DNA from: Chiua virens
Lineage: Eukaryota; Basidiomycota; Agaricomycetes; Boletales; Boletaceae
DNA length: 64,000 nt
NCBI GenBank assembly: GCA_019787685.1
Contig: JAHNUO010000018.1
Span: 248,001 to 312,000, forward strand
Direction of reading: 5' to 3'
Below the pieces are notes generated by a model. The model was not told the DNA's origin and ran no database searches. It worked only from the letters and a program-made list of their open reading frames with translations. Shown here piece after piece: positions 29,676 to 42,211 of the stretch (position 1 is the first letter of the stretch; each line of letters begins with the position of its first letter). The position numbers and the translations under genes are program-made.

Positions 29676-31299
29676 TCACCTTCTCGTCGTCGTCGTTGTC
29701 AGGAACGACTCAAGAAGCACCTGTCCCTTGATCAGCATCGTCACAACTCTCTCGTTCTCTTTGCCCCCTTCGGGCAACTTGGTCATCACCTCCTTTCGCA
29801 GCCCCAACCGCGTCGCACAAAACACCTTTTGACCTTTCGAGGGTGTATTCGATTTTGCCCGACCTGGCCCGCCAATCGTCGCGTCCACCTCCATCGTTGT
29901 CTCATCAAACGTGTCGGAGCGAGGGACAGCATGGAGCTTGAAATCGCCCGACAGCGCATCCCCGACGAACTTGCTCAGTCGCCAAGCCATCTGGATGAGG
30001 AACGGGATGCGGTCAGGGAATTTTGTCGTTATCGTCGTCGTTGCACTCGGAAACAGAGGTGGCACACCCTGCTATCACTGAGAAGGTCGGACAGCCCTTC
30101 CAACGTCTCCTTGATAAACTCCTCCGGACCAGCGATGTAAGTAGGTGAGATAACGTGGCGCGTGACGGATCGCCAGCGGCCGGATGTCATCTGGGTCTCT
30201 GTCGAGAACGTCAGCAGAACTGAGGATGGTGTTTGAAACTTGATCTACTTGCCTGATTTCTGCATTCGTCCATATATCTTGTCTATGATATCGCTGCTTT
30301 CCTTGTCGAGGCTCCATGGGGATATGATCCCGCATAGGCGGTAGTTGAGGTAGGCGCGAAATGCGATCGAGAGATACAACTGTCACTTCGTCGCGCGAGT
30401 TTCTCCCCAAGCAGTCCACCAAAACTTGACCAACGACACTCGCTGCTCTTTGTGTCGCATTCGTCAGGTCCTCCGGGATTTCGTTAGTGGGTGGCTGGTA
30501 GTCGTCCATTAGACAGTCAGCCATGAACGTGGAGCTCAACTGAATATCTGCATTCAGGTCTTGCAGCGTCTCAACGATCGTCGCCTCCGAGTATGAATCC
30601 GCTTTCTTAACGAAGGTGTGTAATTGAAATATATGCGGTGGACCCTGTACAATGGCTTGGAGCTCGCTTATCTGAGTATCATAACGTTGCTGGAGCCGGG
30701 TGCACCTGGTGCGGGAGGTTTCCAGCTCGCTGCGCAGGGTATTGAGCTCGTGCGAATCGCGACGGCGCTGCTCGAGGTCCTTGCGTGCGGCGGCGAGCTC
30801 CTCTTCCACAGCGGCATCTGAACGCTTCCATTCCTCCACCTGGGAAGTGAGCGTCGCGACAGTGCCATCGTCCTCTTGTTCGGTTGACTTGGTCTCCGAC
30901 GTTTGAACCTCGTTTTGGGCGGATTCAAGCTCGCGCGACTGCGCTTCATACCGACTCTGAAGTTCGGCAAGCTCACTGCGGAGGATCTTGGACGGTTTTC
31001 TCCAAATTCGAGACGTTCTCGTCTATCGCGATCACGTATTAGAGATTGCATCCAAGGCGCGGGGCCAACACACCTGAAGGCTCGTCTTGGGTATGAATCG
31101 ATGTTATTTTTTCATTGTCATCTCCATTCTCAGCGGGGTCCGCGACTGTTTCATCGGGGTCAGTCGCCTCTTCATCGGGGTTCGTTATTTTCTCATCGTG
31201 GACTGGGACTTGGTCGTCGTGATCCGTCGAGTCTTCATCATGGTCTGTCACGTCGTCGTCATCGTCGTGGTCTGTGAATTCTCCGTCGGGGTCTGCCAT
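29676..31299 (-). pseudogene. Copy D: coiled-coil and C-terminal domain without WD40
   Basis: This is a family member lacking any WD40 blades. The 5' part (from 31299) is a highly acidic repeat (TDHDDDDDVTDHDEDSTD, NPDEEATDPDETVADP). A long coiled coil follows (ESAQNEVQTSETKSTEQED, WKRSDAAVEEELAAARKDL, LRSELETSRTRCTRLQQRYD). Then come FVKKADSYSEATIVETLQDL and the C-terminal region GDALSGDFKLHAVPRSDTFD ... KVFCATRLGLRKEVMT ... LLESFL. One-base frameshifts lie near 30383 (RDEVTVVSL where YLSIAFRAYL is expected) and near 30060 (around the GCATSVSE motif). A GC-AG intron is conserved at 30199-30252. The acidic 5' exon is assigned by position only. Probably a pseudogene. Confidence 0.65.
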
Positions 31300-32433
31300 G
31301 TCCTCGCCGAGCTCCGTTCCTGTGTCCTCGATATCGAGCTATCAGGAAGTCAGAACGAGGTGATGGACATGGCGAGTAGAAGAGAATTACATGTTCTACA
31401 GAGGTACTGCGACAATTGGAGCATATGGGATCAGGGTCCTATAAAGACGAGACGGATGACTACCATGACGGGTACGAGGGTATGCACGGACCATGATTGG
31501 CGTCATGATGGTTTGACACTTGAGGGTTGTAAGTCGATTTTTCAAACTAAAGTGAAGCTACGTACATTGTTGCAATGCCATAGTGGTTCCCCGGATGACA
31601 TTGCTGGAGGGTTGCTAAGTGGAGAGGTTGATGGCGAAGGCGAAGGGTTGCTGTGCGTCTATTATCGTCTTAGACGCCAGGGCCATCACTCGTCGGCCCG
31701 TCTCCGAATGCTGCTCCTCCCAGCCCGGATAGACAACTTCGTGGCTCTAAGCCTACCCCCAGAGAACGACGAGAGAGAGGAGAAGAATAGATAGTATAAC
31801 GAGAAAGCCAACAACCGGTATCACGCCAGAAGTTCATTTCAACTTCTTATGTGACGTCCAACATGCCGTGGTTCGTGACCAGCTCCATGACTCTTCTCAT
31901 CCAACACGCCCCGATTTCAAACAGTCCGGCAACTTGTAATTCAGGCCTCAAATGGTCTACTACCGTCGTGCTCCATAACCAATCCACAGTGGCACTCTGC
32001 CAACCCAACACGCTCCAGACGCCAAACGGCATAACTTGAATGTCTTCCGCAACCCATGGCACCCTGCCATCCAACGCGCTCCAGAGGTCAACGGTCCAGT
32101 ACCGCGTTCCACAACTAATCCCACATGGCACCTTGTCATCGCGGCTCGTCGCAGCAACCCTTTTCGGAACGCAGCTTGGCCTCCCAGTCGCGGTGTCGCT
32201 TCGGGGGCCTAGTTTCCTTAGTTATATCACTGTATCCCTTTCCTTTCTCTTGCCACACGAATGCGTTTGATATGCACGGACGCTCGTTGGTCTGCGAAGT
32301 CAACTTTGAAAATACAGATCCTCGCTTCAGCACCCTTCATCCCACCTGCCATCGACATCCATCGTAGGAATGCCAAGAGACCACCGACGAGACCTGAGCG
32401 GTCATGTTTGAGTTACTATCATCCCCAGTCCTC

Positions 32434-32670
32434 TTATTGACTCACTGCCATGGACGCGTACAGCTTCGTCTTCGCCGGACTCACTGTTCCAGTCCAGTGC
32501 ATGATCGTAATGTGAATCTCCTCCGGCCTTGTAGCAACAACTTGTGCGACTCCCGCGATGGATCCGTCATGGTCTTCAACTAAAAGTTTTGTTTGTGGTC
32601 CACTTTCATCTATACTGAAACCAGTGGCCTCACGTCGTCTCTTGCGAAGGTCCCTCATACCCAACGTCAA
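32434..32670 (-). CDS. Possible small hypothetical protein or exon
   Basis: This 78-residue frame is compositionally protein-like (GFSIDESGPQTKLLVEDHDG, VVATRPEEIHITIMHWTG). It has no signal peptide and no motif I recognise. It may be a single exon of a longer gene, but no clear neighbours could be joined to it. Low confidence. Confidence 0.25.
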   Translation of the reverse strand: MTLGMRDLRKRRREATGFSIDESGPQTKLLVEDHDGSIAGVAQVVATRPEEIHITIMHWTGTVSPAKTKLYASMAVSQ

Positions 32671-33205
32671 CCGGATCTAACATCAAGGCACGTTTAACGG
32701 GGTGGTGAGCACCCGCAGGATTTACTGACTCGATTGATCGGGCACGCGATGTCACCCCTTTGCGATATGTTTTACGCGGGGTGCGAGCGATGTATGGCTC
32801 ATCTGTGGTGGCATGCAGGTACGTTTGGTCACGCGAACAAACTCGTTTACATGCAGTTTATGTAACCATTCAGTGTGCGTTTGGGTCACCTTCAGAATCG
32901 GTTAGGCCCCGTCCTTGTAACGGAGAATCCCGCGACTTTTCATCTCGATGTTTTGAACCATGTGACTCAACTGTAGCTTTGGACGATTCATTAACCATGA
33001 CCTCTCGCCTAAACATAGAGAGCGCGAAATACCGGGTAAGATGTTTATCGACTGTATTCGAGCGATTTTGTCCACAGTTACTGTTTTGACACAGACGCGT
33101 TTCATCTAGAAAACTAGTCGATCAAACAAAGTTGCAAAACGCCAGACTATGGGAATCATGTAAAACCGTTCGTCCGTCATGACCCTAGGAAGGAAAATCT
33201 TTGGT

Positions 33206-33484
33206 CAGCACGATGATCAAGACTCGCCTAGTGGATGTCATCAAGCGAACCAAATGCACTGACCGAGCATACATACATAGGGTTTGTCCATGTGGCTCGC
33301 AGGACGCAGAGCTCATATGATCCACCACGTGGATTCCTGTGTTTCAGCACGATGATCGAGACTCGCCTAGTGGATGTCATCAAGCGAACCAAATGAATGC
33401 GCTGACCGAGCATACATATGGGTTTGTCCATGTGGCTCGCAGGATTCAGAGCTCATATGATCCACCACGTGGATGCCTGTGTTT
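33206..33484. repeat. Tandem duplication of a 139-140 bp unit
   Basis: Copies at 33206-33344 and 33345-33484 share almost every base (CAGCACGATGATC-AGACTCG ... CACCACGTGGAT-CCTGTGTTT) with a few substitutions and small indels. A third CAG start follows at 33485 but diverges at once. There is no coding potential in the unit. Confidence 0.9.
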
Positions 33485-36101
33485 CAGAGTTTCGATATCC
33501 TGGTAGGGTTTCTCATAAGTACGATGTGGATCTTACCCTTACACGCACGCCCCCATCACCAACACTTACGAATAATGATGACTTATGCAAGCTTTGTCGT
33601 CCATTGCGTTAACTGGATAAACCCGACCCATCCCCGACCGGAGGCGATTTGCGAAATTATGGCAGGGTCGGACTGGTTCAATGAACTTGTTCGTTGCCCG
33701 GCGCTACGACGAAGCGAGATGATACTGAATGACTATATCGTTGTTCGGTCAGGACCAACGACTCTGAGGGCGAAAATGTCGATGCGGTTTTCATCATAGT
33801 TTAGGCCAACTTTGTATCCTTTTTGAGTTGGTCCAACACATCATTCTGTGGTCGAGACCCTGGAATCGTACTATCATTCTGAAAGTTTGATGGACCCTTG
33901 AATGCAGTGTCGAAACTCTGAATGGAGGTAGACAACTTTGAGATCAAACTAGTGAACTTTGAAGCAGCGTCATGTGGTCTCGATGAATGCTTACCAAGTA
34001 ACTTTGGTAATTTAAATGGGACCTGAAATTGAAATCCTCCGACGATGTATTGCGGCACAGGGTCGCGCGGGAGAACAAGGTCGCATAGATAATATCCTGA
34101 CTTTATCTAACCGATCCTCGGATAACTATATCCTCATCGTTTCCCATCAAGCCAACTGCCAGTCAGGCCGTGCCAACGCCGTGCTGTATAAGTGCGACTT
34201 TTGAAGTCGGCTTCTTTTTCCACGCCGTCCTGCACTGGCATCCACAATAGCATCCACCATCGTCGTCAAGTCGACGTGATCGCTCAAACTTGGAAAAGGA
34301 TTACAATTCTGGGGGACCAATAAAGTACATAGATGCTGCGGCACTCGCTTCAGCGAAGAATTTGCTCCATGTGGTCTAGATGTTTCATTGGCAGCCGTTT
34401 GGCGTCTGAAACAGAATGGAGGGGGCGGAGAGGCAATGGCAGCTGAGAGAACTGACGGTGCCTGTGAAGCAGCCATGAGTCAGCGCCAGTCAGCACCGAC
34501 GGGGGTTGCCAGTACCAGCATTCCCAGTCGTCTGGCACTCGGGGGTGTTCACGCGTCTATTTTCAACATGTATTCCGTCGTCGACTGGTGCACACCGAGG
34601 TTTAAACTTAGCCTCGGTGATGTGATGACACATGGAAACGCCTATTCAGTGTGCGAATCGATATTAGCCATACCTTTCAAATCCATGGGCTCGCCAATGG
34701 GGTTGAGGTGTATGGTAAGTTGCATGTGACACTCGCCTGTGCGCGCTCTAGATGGCTTCATGAGCCTGAGCGTTTGGAGTATTTCCTTCGCTTGGTTGAC
34801 CTTCGATTTAGAAATGTCAGGAGCGCGACATGCAAGCCGGTGAGTTGTGTTCAGTGACGTGGAAGTGTAGCAGACGAAACGAGACTTGGCTGTATGGTGC
34901 AGCGAGCACAAGAGTACTAGATCCAAACCTCACATTAAATTAGCACCGACGTGATTCATATGTTGGCGGCGGATCATGAGCCGCGATGATCCGTCGCTCG
35001 TGTTCCTCCGGAACCGATTTGCTGGTCATCGGAGGCGACCCATGGCAAGAGAACTGAGTCGCTGGCGCGCCTCAATGGGGGTCAGGCTAAGCACTAGTTG
35101 CTAATGCAAGGCGCTAGAAGCGTTTTGAATTGGATATGTAACTGGATTTGACTTGGATAACCTAAATGGTAGGTGTGAAGAACTCTTGTCGGCTATTGGT
35201 TACGGGTGAAATGGGCTGACCTTGAAGTTACCACGAACTTTTGAAGCGTTGATCGAGTGGTTGTCCACGGATTTATGAGAGTGAATCAGCGATGATTTTT
35301 TTGCACGCTGCGGCCCATCGTTCCCACGGTGGGTTACATTGCACACATTCATGTTCTCATACGCCATGCTCTTGGCTGCCCTAGTTTTTGACAAGTTTTC
35401 CCATCAGTTGGCACATCCGAGGTCCAGAGGGTATGCTGTACGTCATTCACTTGAGAGTTGGTGATTGGGCTTTGAAGAACCCGATCCTCGGGATCGCGAG
35501 GAGATGAGGCCAAACTAGGTCCAAATGGCTTCTCGTGCTTCCTGATAAGCTGCGCCACGATGCAGATACGCGTTCGCCGGTCTACTCGCAAAAAATTTCT
35601 TTGGTCTAATTTGAACTTGTGTGTGCACTTTAACCTCTAGTAGCATAGCTTCACGGGATATGTTTCTCAAGGAGACACTTTGTAGCAAGCCAACATTGGA
35701 AGCGACGGTGGAACTGACCACACGGCAATCTCCGTGGAGAGGATGAAGAAAGCCACCGAGGTCCTGGGAACTGAGGAGAACAAAGAGGTCTCTTGAAATG
35801 AGATCTGGGGGACCCTGAAGGGATATGGAGGTAGACTCGGGAAAGGCAGTTGGCAGGGCTGATGCTGAGGCTGGGGGAAGGCAAGTATTATGGAACCTCA
35901 TTTGAGGATCGGATGAGAAGGATCGCGAATGGGGTAAGGGAATCTCCGTTTCGTAAGCGGCGGATGAAAGGTTTTCAATGACGGATGTTAGTTACCACCA
36001 AGTTGCCACGCGGTCATATCCAGTACTCGACTTGGACTATTTCAGTGACATGCTACTTCGAAGCCGTCCCAGCTCTCCCCCCCGCTCCCCTCCCCTCGAC
36101 G

Positions 36102-38144
36102 ATGTCTTATAACAATACGTACGTTCACTACCCATTCCCTCTGTCACCGTCTTCATCATTCATTCCAGGTTCGGTGCTTACTTGATCGGTGTCGTCGTCT
36201 CAGCAGCGTGAGTCCCATATGACTCATCCGTCATCCATACTCATATCTCCATCCATAGTCTATATGGAGGTCTGTCCCAAATACGTTTCCATGACACGCT
36301 AGTATTTCAACTTGCAAAACGTAGTCACTTGCATTCAGACCTGGTACTACTATGGTCGTTATCCTTTGGACCCGTGGCACATCAAGCTCCTGGTCAGTTT
36401 GTGCAATTTTTTATATATCGGTTCCGTTTAGATCTTGCTCTCCAGGTCGCTACCGTTCTTATATCAGACACTTGCCATCAAGCTTTGATCACGCACTCGG
36501 GCACGTACAATCATTCGTTATCAAACACCATATTCATCCGCCCGCAGCCTACACATATCTTGTCACTGATATTGCAAATCCGGCTGGGCTTGGCCTTATT
36601 GTCTGGTGAGTGAGCCCCATTCAACGACATGCATGCACTCATTCCATTCCAGGAGTCTGATCGTAAGTTGTCGCTCCCTTCTACTGAACCATATTGATCC
36701 ATTTCGCCATCCAGGTCGAAGTCATTTTCAATGTATGGGACTCCCGGTGCAATTCGTTCTTACTCTTGACTCACCTGAGATATTAGGGCTTCACCGCGTT
36801 CTTTGTTCAGTCCTTCTTGGCGATGCGTGTTTACAGGCGTACGTTCTTGTCCTTCGTAAATCGATCCCCGTCATTGACCTTCGCCTCAGTCAGTAACAAG
36901 AGTTTGCTTGCCACTGGCTCAGTGGTACGTCGTTAGTCCAGACACGCGGTGTAATGTCTTAGCAGTCTTCTTCACCAGATGATACTGGTCGTCGGCGAAT
37001 TCGGTAAGTCATATTGCCTCTAGTTCGCTCTCCCCTACACTGAGCCTGTGATTACTACAGTTCTGGTTCTTGGTAGGTCTGAGACAATTTCATGGCCGAA
37101 TAACGTTGACAATGATCCTGTTGTTCGATAGTTTACGCTTACAAGGCGTATGTTTTAGTTTATCTCCTTTTCATTCATATCGTGCTCACGTGCTCTTAGT
37201 TTGCATCTCGCGACGTTTGTAGAGTTGACCACCCTCAAGGTAATTGGATGGGATCAATGCTACCAAACGGCATGCTGATAACATGTTCAGCCAATATCAA
37301 TGGCGGTTAATGCCGTTGCCGCGGCAGGAGACGTTCTTATTGCCATCTTCCTCTGCTTTATGTTGCAGAGATCGCGGACTGGCTTCCGGAGGTGAGTATG
37401 TCCACATATACGTTCTAAAAAGACTCAATGTTATTCTCAGATCTGACACAATGATCAACAAATTAGTAAGTTTCCATACAGTTGGTCCTATTTTCCTGTG
37501 AAAGACGAATATGGCCAGATCTTGTTCAGCATCAACACTGGTCTTTTGACAAGGTGTGTATTGTGATCAAACAGGGTACCATCTTGTTGACAGCAGGACA
37601 GTATCTGCGCTGTTGCTTCGCTTATTTCGGTAAGCATTGTGGCGTGCCACGCGCCTTCGTTGGCTGACGATTGCATGATAGATTGCGGCGTCGTCAGACA
37701 CCTTCATCTACATCGCATTCTACTTCTGCCTTGGCAGACGTGCGTTCTCTATTCACACACAAGTCCTTTCTTTTATTGATGAGTCACAACTCGACAGTTT
37801 ACTGTAATTCCCTCCTTGCGACCCTCAATGCGCGAAAAGGATTGAGGGGCGAGTCTCGCGAAGAAGAAATGTCCCTGTCCCTGCAAGGTGTGCAGCAGAA
37901 GACGACCACAAGTATGGTGGGAGTGGCATCAAAAGTACGTTCCTCGAGAGATGGCGAAGAAGAGCAACTTATGAGTTCGGCAGCGCGCGCCGAACAACAT
38001 TTCCATCAAGATCGACACAACGCAAGAATACGTCCGAGATGAAGTGAGTAGTGCGGGAAATCGCACTTCCCCCGACTAACGTGCCGTTGATTTGAGCAGT
38101 ACTCTGCTTCGAGCGGCGATCTGAAGAGCCCGCAGGTTGTCTGA
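36102..38144 (+). CDS. DUF6534 seven-helix membrane protein (intron-rich)
   Basis: This is a second member of the fungal DUF6534 membrane family; molecular role unknown. I joined about 15 exons by their GT-AG borders. MSYNNT leads to FGAYLIGVVVSAALYGG, then TWYYYGRYPLDPWHIKLL (about 36341-36393). Next are VATVLISDTCHQALITHS, then YTYLVTDIANPAGLGLIVW, then VEVIFNGFTAFFVQSFLAMR. SRDFVELTTLKPISMAVNAV follows, then AAGDVLIAIFLCFMLQRSRT and DTMINKL with FSINTGLLT. The last membrane blocks are SDTFIYIAFYFCLGRLYCNS and LLATLNARKGLRG. The tail NNISIKIDTTQEYVRDE is characteristic of the family and indicates a spliced 3' end at SGDLKSPQVV-stop (38142-38144). Many exons are shorter than 60 bp. No disruption was seen. 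Confidence 0.85.
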
Positions 38145-41100
38145 ACTTGGAGTTTTGGGGGGTTTGAAGCTTTACAAAATTTTGTACCGACAACTTTGGG
38201 ATTGTCCTCCGCGTTCTCCACCACTCCCGACCACTCTTTCTTTGCTTCCATCGTTTGATATTTGCACATTTTTTGTTAGTCAGTAATGACTTTTGTAGCA
38301 TACCCTTTGTGGCTGGAACAGTGGAGCTAGCTAGCTGGAGTCCGTCGCGGCCTAGTAATTTGGATTCTATAATTTTTGCGAAACCTTTTACGTCACAGGT
38401 ACTAAGATGAACATTGCATTGACTATATACATACTTAGAGGGTACCGGAGGGGCTTGATCGGACTCTGAGCGGAAACCATAAGTTTGTACAAAGGGACCG
38501 GTGAAGATCGGTGCTTACGCTCGTGAGTACTTGTTGTCAATGGCGGGGCATTGACAACGCCGACAATGTTACAAACGAACACCTACCACCGCATCAGTAC
38601 CTAGTAATAACACACATCAGGTTCATCCAAAGTGCCAAGGACCTCACAGTGCAACTTGAAGGGGGAGGACTACGTGCGTTCTGCCACTGGCTAGCACCAC
38701 GGAAATGAAAGAACTTGAGGCTCGTTAACAAGCGTCGCTCTGCGGACCTACGTTTTTCATTGTCGAACCGAGTTGCCAGTGGAGTCTCCCCCGATTGTCA
38801 CTGCGTCACCGTTTCTCCGTGCTTCGCGGCAATTCGCGATGCAGCGCCTACCTGAGGGTCACACACGTATATGGGCGGTGGTCCAAATGGACGTGTTGAC
38901 ATGTCCACGCGGGAATCGTACGCAACCGTGGTACTTACAAGGCTAGTGTCCCCCGCTTGCTGCGGTGCTCGTAGGGGATATGGGAGAACATATTATACCG
39001 GGCACGAACTATCATAGAGCTCGTTCAGGGGGACGCCGGACGCGGAAAATGCCCGGAAAATGCCAGGGTATGTCGCAGTAAATTGAACTCTTTCTCCGTG
39101 TGTCGTAGCTTAACCTTGCATAAACCTTTTCAGCCGGGGGCTGTAGATAGATATGTACTTAGCTCGTCAGGGGTGTCCGTATGCGGCCAGACCCCAACTG
39201 GTTTGCGGCGCGGACGCATTACTGTAGTATTCAATTCTGAAACTCAGGGGTTCGCCTCATGGGCCGCGTCGACGGAGCCGATCTGGGGCCACGGCGGTAT
39301 TTCGCGGGGTCAGACGGTGTAACCGCGCGCCGTGCGCGTTGCATCGATACGATCGAGGCAAGAGCCCATCGATGGATAAGACAGGATTCCACGGCTTCTC
39401 CCGTTCCCGCTGAAACGTTGCTCGGTGCTTCGCAGCCTCGAACGAGTGCGGCAATTCCGGAGGGCTATCTCGAGGCAGGGCTTCTTATTCGGTTCACGGA
39501 CGTGGGTAGTTGCAGCCTCTCGGTACGGGGATCTCGCACTTGTTTCGCGGCTATCTTCTCGACCAACCTCTTCTGTGTCAACGCCAGGACTTGGCGTTCT
39601 GGAGCCAGCTGAAGGCTGCTTCGAGGTGAGACTTGCTTATTCGGTTCGCAGGTTCTGGAATTGGGACCTCGCACATGAAGGCCTCGGTGTTCTGTCTCGA
39701 ATTCCGCGTCGACGCGAGATCGGGAACGGGTTCCTCGGCCTTGTGTCGACGCCTGGACAAGGTCACACGGTCGCTTCAAAGTTGCATTTACCGAACCTTT
39801 GAATCGGAAGTGTGACGAGCGGGCCAGCCAGCGTCTCCAGGGACGAAGCCTATTTGAAGCACTTCAAAGGCTAATAGAGTCTGTTTAGATGCACGTTCGG
39901 AGGGGCATTTTCCAGGCCCTTCAGTGATGGTCTACTGGTCTCGGCGTGTAAGTCTAGGCTTGGACGAGAGGAACTTGAAAGCGACGTTCGCCACGTCATC
40001 GCGAGGTGCCCACGTCAACGGTTGATTCACCACCGACTTCCAAGCGTCGTCTTCTGTTCTTCGAAGCGGTCCGCCTGTTCGTCTAAGGCTATCGCATTGC
40101 GCGAAACGTGTTACTTAATGCTACCGTGTCGCTGTGGCGTAAGGATCCGCTGGAGAAACGAAGCATGTGCAACGTGGTCCTTGTTCGTCGGAGAACGCGG
40201 CGGGACGAACTAGTCGTGTGCATGTTCGTGGGGACACGTCTTTGTTATGGTCTCAGTCGTAGCCTCAGCTGCCAAACAGAGTGCGCATGTAGTAGCGGAT
40301 TCCCAACACCGCTGGTAACTTGATCATCAATTTCAGATCTCCTAAACTCGAGCTGGGCCTGGAAACCGCCATACTCCAAATGTAATTGGTAATTCAAGGT
40401 GCGAAATTCACGTGCACGGGTCATGTTACAAGACACATGAGGCTCGGAGAGGGCTCGGTGAGGCTTATTGAATGAAATATCTCTATGTCATCAACGGGCG
40501 ACGATGCCGCTGCAAAGCAAGTCAGTGTCTATGACACGCATGCTTGTACACATGCTCCAAGTCGCCAGTCTGGAGCATCACAATACGAGAGGACGAACTG
40601 AAGGGGACTCCGAATTGTGAATAAGCCCCGGTACAAATGTTGACGTGTCCTGTGAGTTCAAGCAGAATCGATGAGTCTTCACAGTGTGACTTGAGGTGAA
40701 AGCGCTATACGAGTATTGCTTCGCCCCAGTCGGTTTCCCTCAGTATTTCGGTTGTTGTTATTATTGACGAAACTGGATCATCGACTTGCAAAGGTGGTAC
40801 CTCGACTGTGAGACATTCATATGTACATGGAGTTATTCGCTCTTCTTGCTGGCGATACATCTCTGTATTTGCCAAGTTGTTTCAATAAACAGACTTTCCA
40901 CTGGCAGACGAATCAGCCTGAGTGGGTAGTATGGACAAAGCGGTAAAGTACATGGGGTATACCCGGAGTCAACGCGGGCCCAGTTGACCCAACAACCGAA
41001 TTACTTACATAAAGTCGAGGGAGTCCAACTCGGGCGAAGAAATACTCGCGTAGTGCCTTCATCTCAAGTCGCTCTGCACACATTTCGAGATATGCATGAT

Positions 41101-41299
41101 CTCCGAGGTTCGAGGACACGTTAAAATTGTGCCTAGACACTGAGGCGAGTGGCCGCAGTGGAACCTCTCCCAAAACACTGTGAACCGAACCTCGCCCTCG
41201 GAACCGCCACGACGAGCCACTACTAGTAGTATAAATACGTCCGTCTCCCCTCCATTATCTTCAGCACCTGCGAATCCATTCAACCATTCAAATTTCATA
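38145..41299. other. Gene-poor region with diverged repeats
   Basis: No gene is assigned. A minus-strand piece at about 40998-41120 (LGDHAYLEMCAERLEMKAL followed by a GTAAGT donor) looks coding but is isolated. The GC-rich stretch 39100-39800 has open frames on both strands, which is expected from composition and from the internal repeat there. Confidence 0.35.
39467..39790. repeat. Diverged tandem repeat, about 150 bp units
   Basis: Two consecutive units share landmarks in the same order. These are TCGAGG-----CTTATTCGGTTC, then GG-(A/T)CTCGCAC, then TGTGTC(A/G)ACGCC(A/T)GGAC. The first unit starts near 39470 and the second near 39617. Divergence is high, so this is a moderate-confidence call. 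Confidence 0.45.
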
Positions 41300-41761
41300 A
41301 TGATCTTCAAGTATCTTGTTTCCTTACTTACACTGGTGGCCACCGGACCACTTTCCCTCGGGGTTCCTGCAATGGCCGGCACGGTTGTCTTTACTTACCC
41401 TAACAGCAAAACCCAGTGGGAGGGGCAGGATCATCATGTTAAATGGTATGTCTTACGCATTCTTCCATGTCCGTCCTCCTCACATCGCCTTCTTCTCAGG
41501 GTTGCCACTGACGGAGCCGAGGAAACCGCCAGTGATCTAGTTCTCCGCTGGAAAGGCCAAGGAAGCATTGATGGTACATCTTTCACTCAGCTCACTCGAC
41601 ATTGCCATTCAATAGTAGTGGACTCGCAGATCGCGCGTTGTTTCGCGGCGTCTTCCTTGCGTGGGGCCAGATTCACGTCACAGTCCCCGGAAATGTCAGA
41701 CCCGGCCCATATGTCGTTGCTTGTGAGCCTACTCGTTGCTCTCCCGTGCCGTTACTACTAA
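41300..41761 (+). CDS. Small secreted protein, copy 1
   Basis: The start MIFKYLVSLLTLVATGPLSL is a good signal peptide, probably cleaved after GVPAMA. The mature part opens GTVVFTYPNSKTQWEGQDHH. This resembles the N-terminal beta-sandwich of fungal Kre9/KNH-like and serine/threonine-rich cell-wall proteins (weak similarity, by eye). A GT-AG intron (41446-41499) splits the W codon of HHVKW; the second exon reads VATDGAEETASDLVLRW. Two frames are possible at the 3' end: one ends SLLVALPCRYY at 41761. The other, after a further intron, would give IHVTVPGNVRPGPYVV and end at 41766. Compared with copy 2 it has internal differences, so it may be decaying. Likely wall-associated or extracellular. 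Confidence 0.6.
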   Translation: MIFKYLVSLLTLVATGPLSLGVPAMAGTVVFTYPNSKTQWEGQDHHVKWYVLRILPCPSSSHRLLLRVATDGAEETASDLVLRWKGQGSIDGTSFTQLTRHCHSIVVDSQIARCFAASSLRGARFTSQSPEMSDPAHMSLLVSLLVALPCRYY

Positions 41762-42211
41762 CATAGGTAACTGTCTTCCTAAGTCGCTAACACTGCCAGT
41801 GACTACGAAAGCAGCATATTCAAAGTGGCTTGAGAATCCATCGTAGCTATTCACGATGTAATCAACAGAGTATCTGTTTCTGTTCGGAGACGCATTGAGT
41901 TCTAGGGTAGTTTTCTCGTCGTACATTTTGCAGCCTGCCGAAAATCTTGCTTTTGCGGAACGCACTGGCACGTCTTTCGAATGAGGACTGCAAGTCTAGC
42001 CCTAACAGTGTTGTGCAACAGATTTGATAGCTAAACGCATACAGGCTGCAAATATCTGTTAAGAAAGCTACCCTAGAATCCAGCCGTCTCTGCGCAAAAC
42101 CAGATACACACTCTGTTGATTACATCGTGAATAGCTACGATGAATTCTCAAGCCACTTCGAATATGCCGCTGACGTAGTCAGGGTTAGCAGTGACTTAGG
42201 AAGACAGTCAG

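Larger units (their letters stand above)
31300..36101. other. Gene-poor, repeat-bearing region
   Basis: I could not assign a gene with confidence. Diverged short repeats based on CCAAC(A/G)CGC(T/C)CC occur near 31905, 32000 and 32070. Minus-strand frames at 33801-34058, 34147-34476 and 34642-34926 read like protein (SLSDHVDLTTMVDAIVDASA; LTIHLNPIGEPMDLK before a GTATGG donor). They could be exons of an unknown intron-rich gene or its remains. No known domain is visible in any of them. Confidence 0.35.

Noticed and set aside
31087..31794. 235-codon plus-strand frame with hydrophobic runs
   Set aside because: Its first half is the complement of the acidic repeat tract (Asp codons read as Val/Ile on the other strand), which creates a false membrane-like pattern.
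39259..39802. Overlapping frames of 100-125 codons on both strands
   Set aside because: They lie in a GC-rich, internally repeated stretch; every frame is open by composition and none has a motif.
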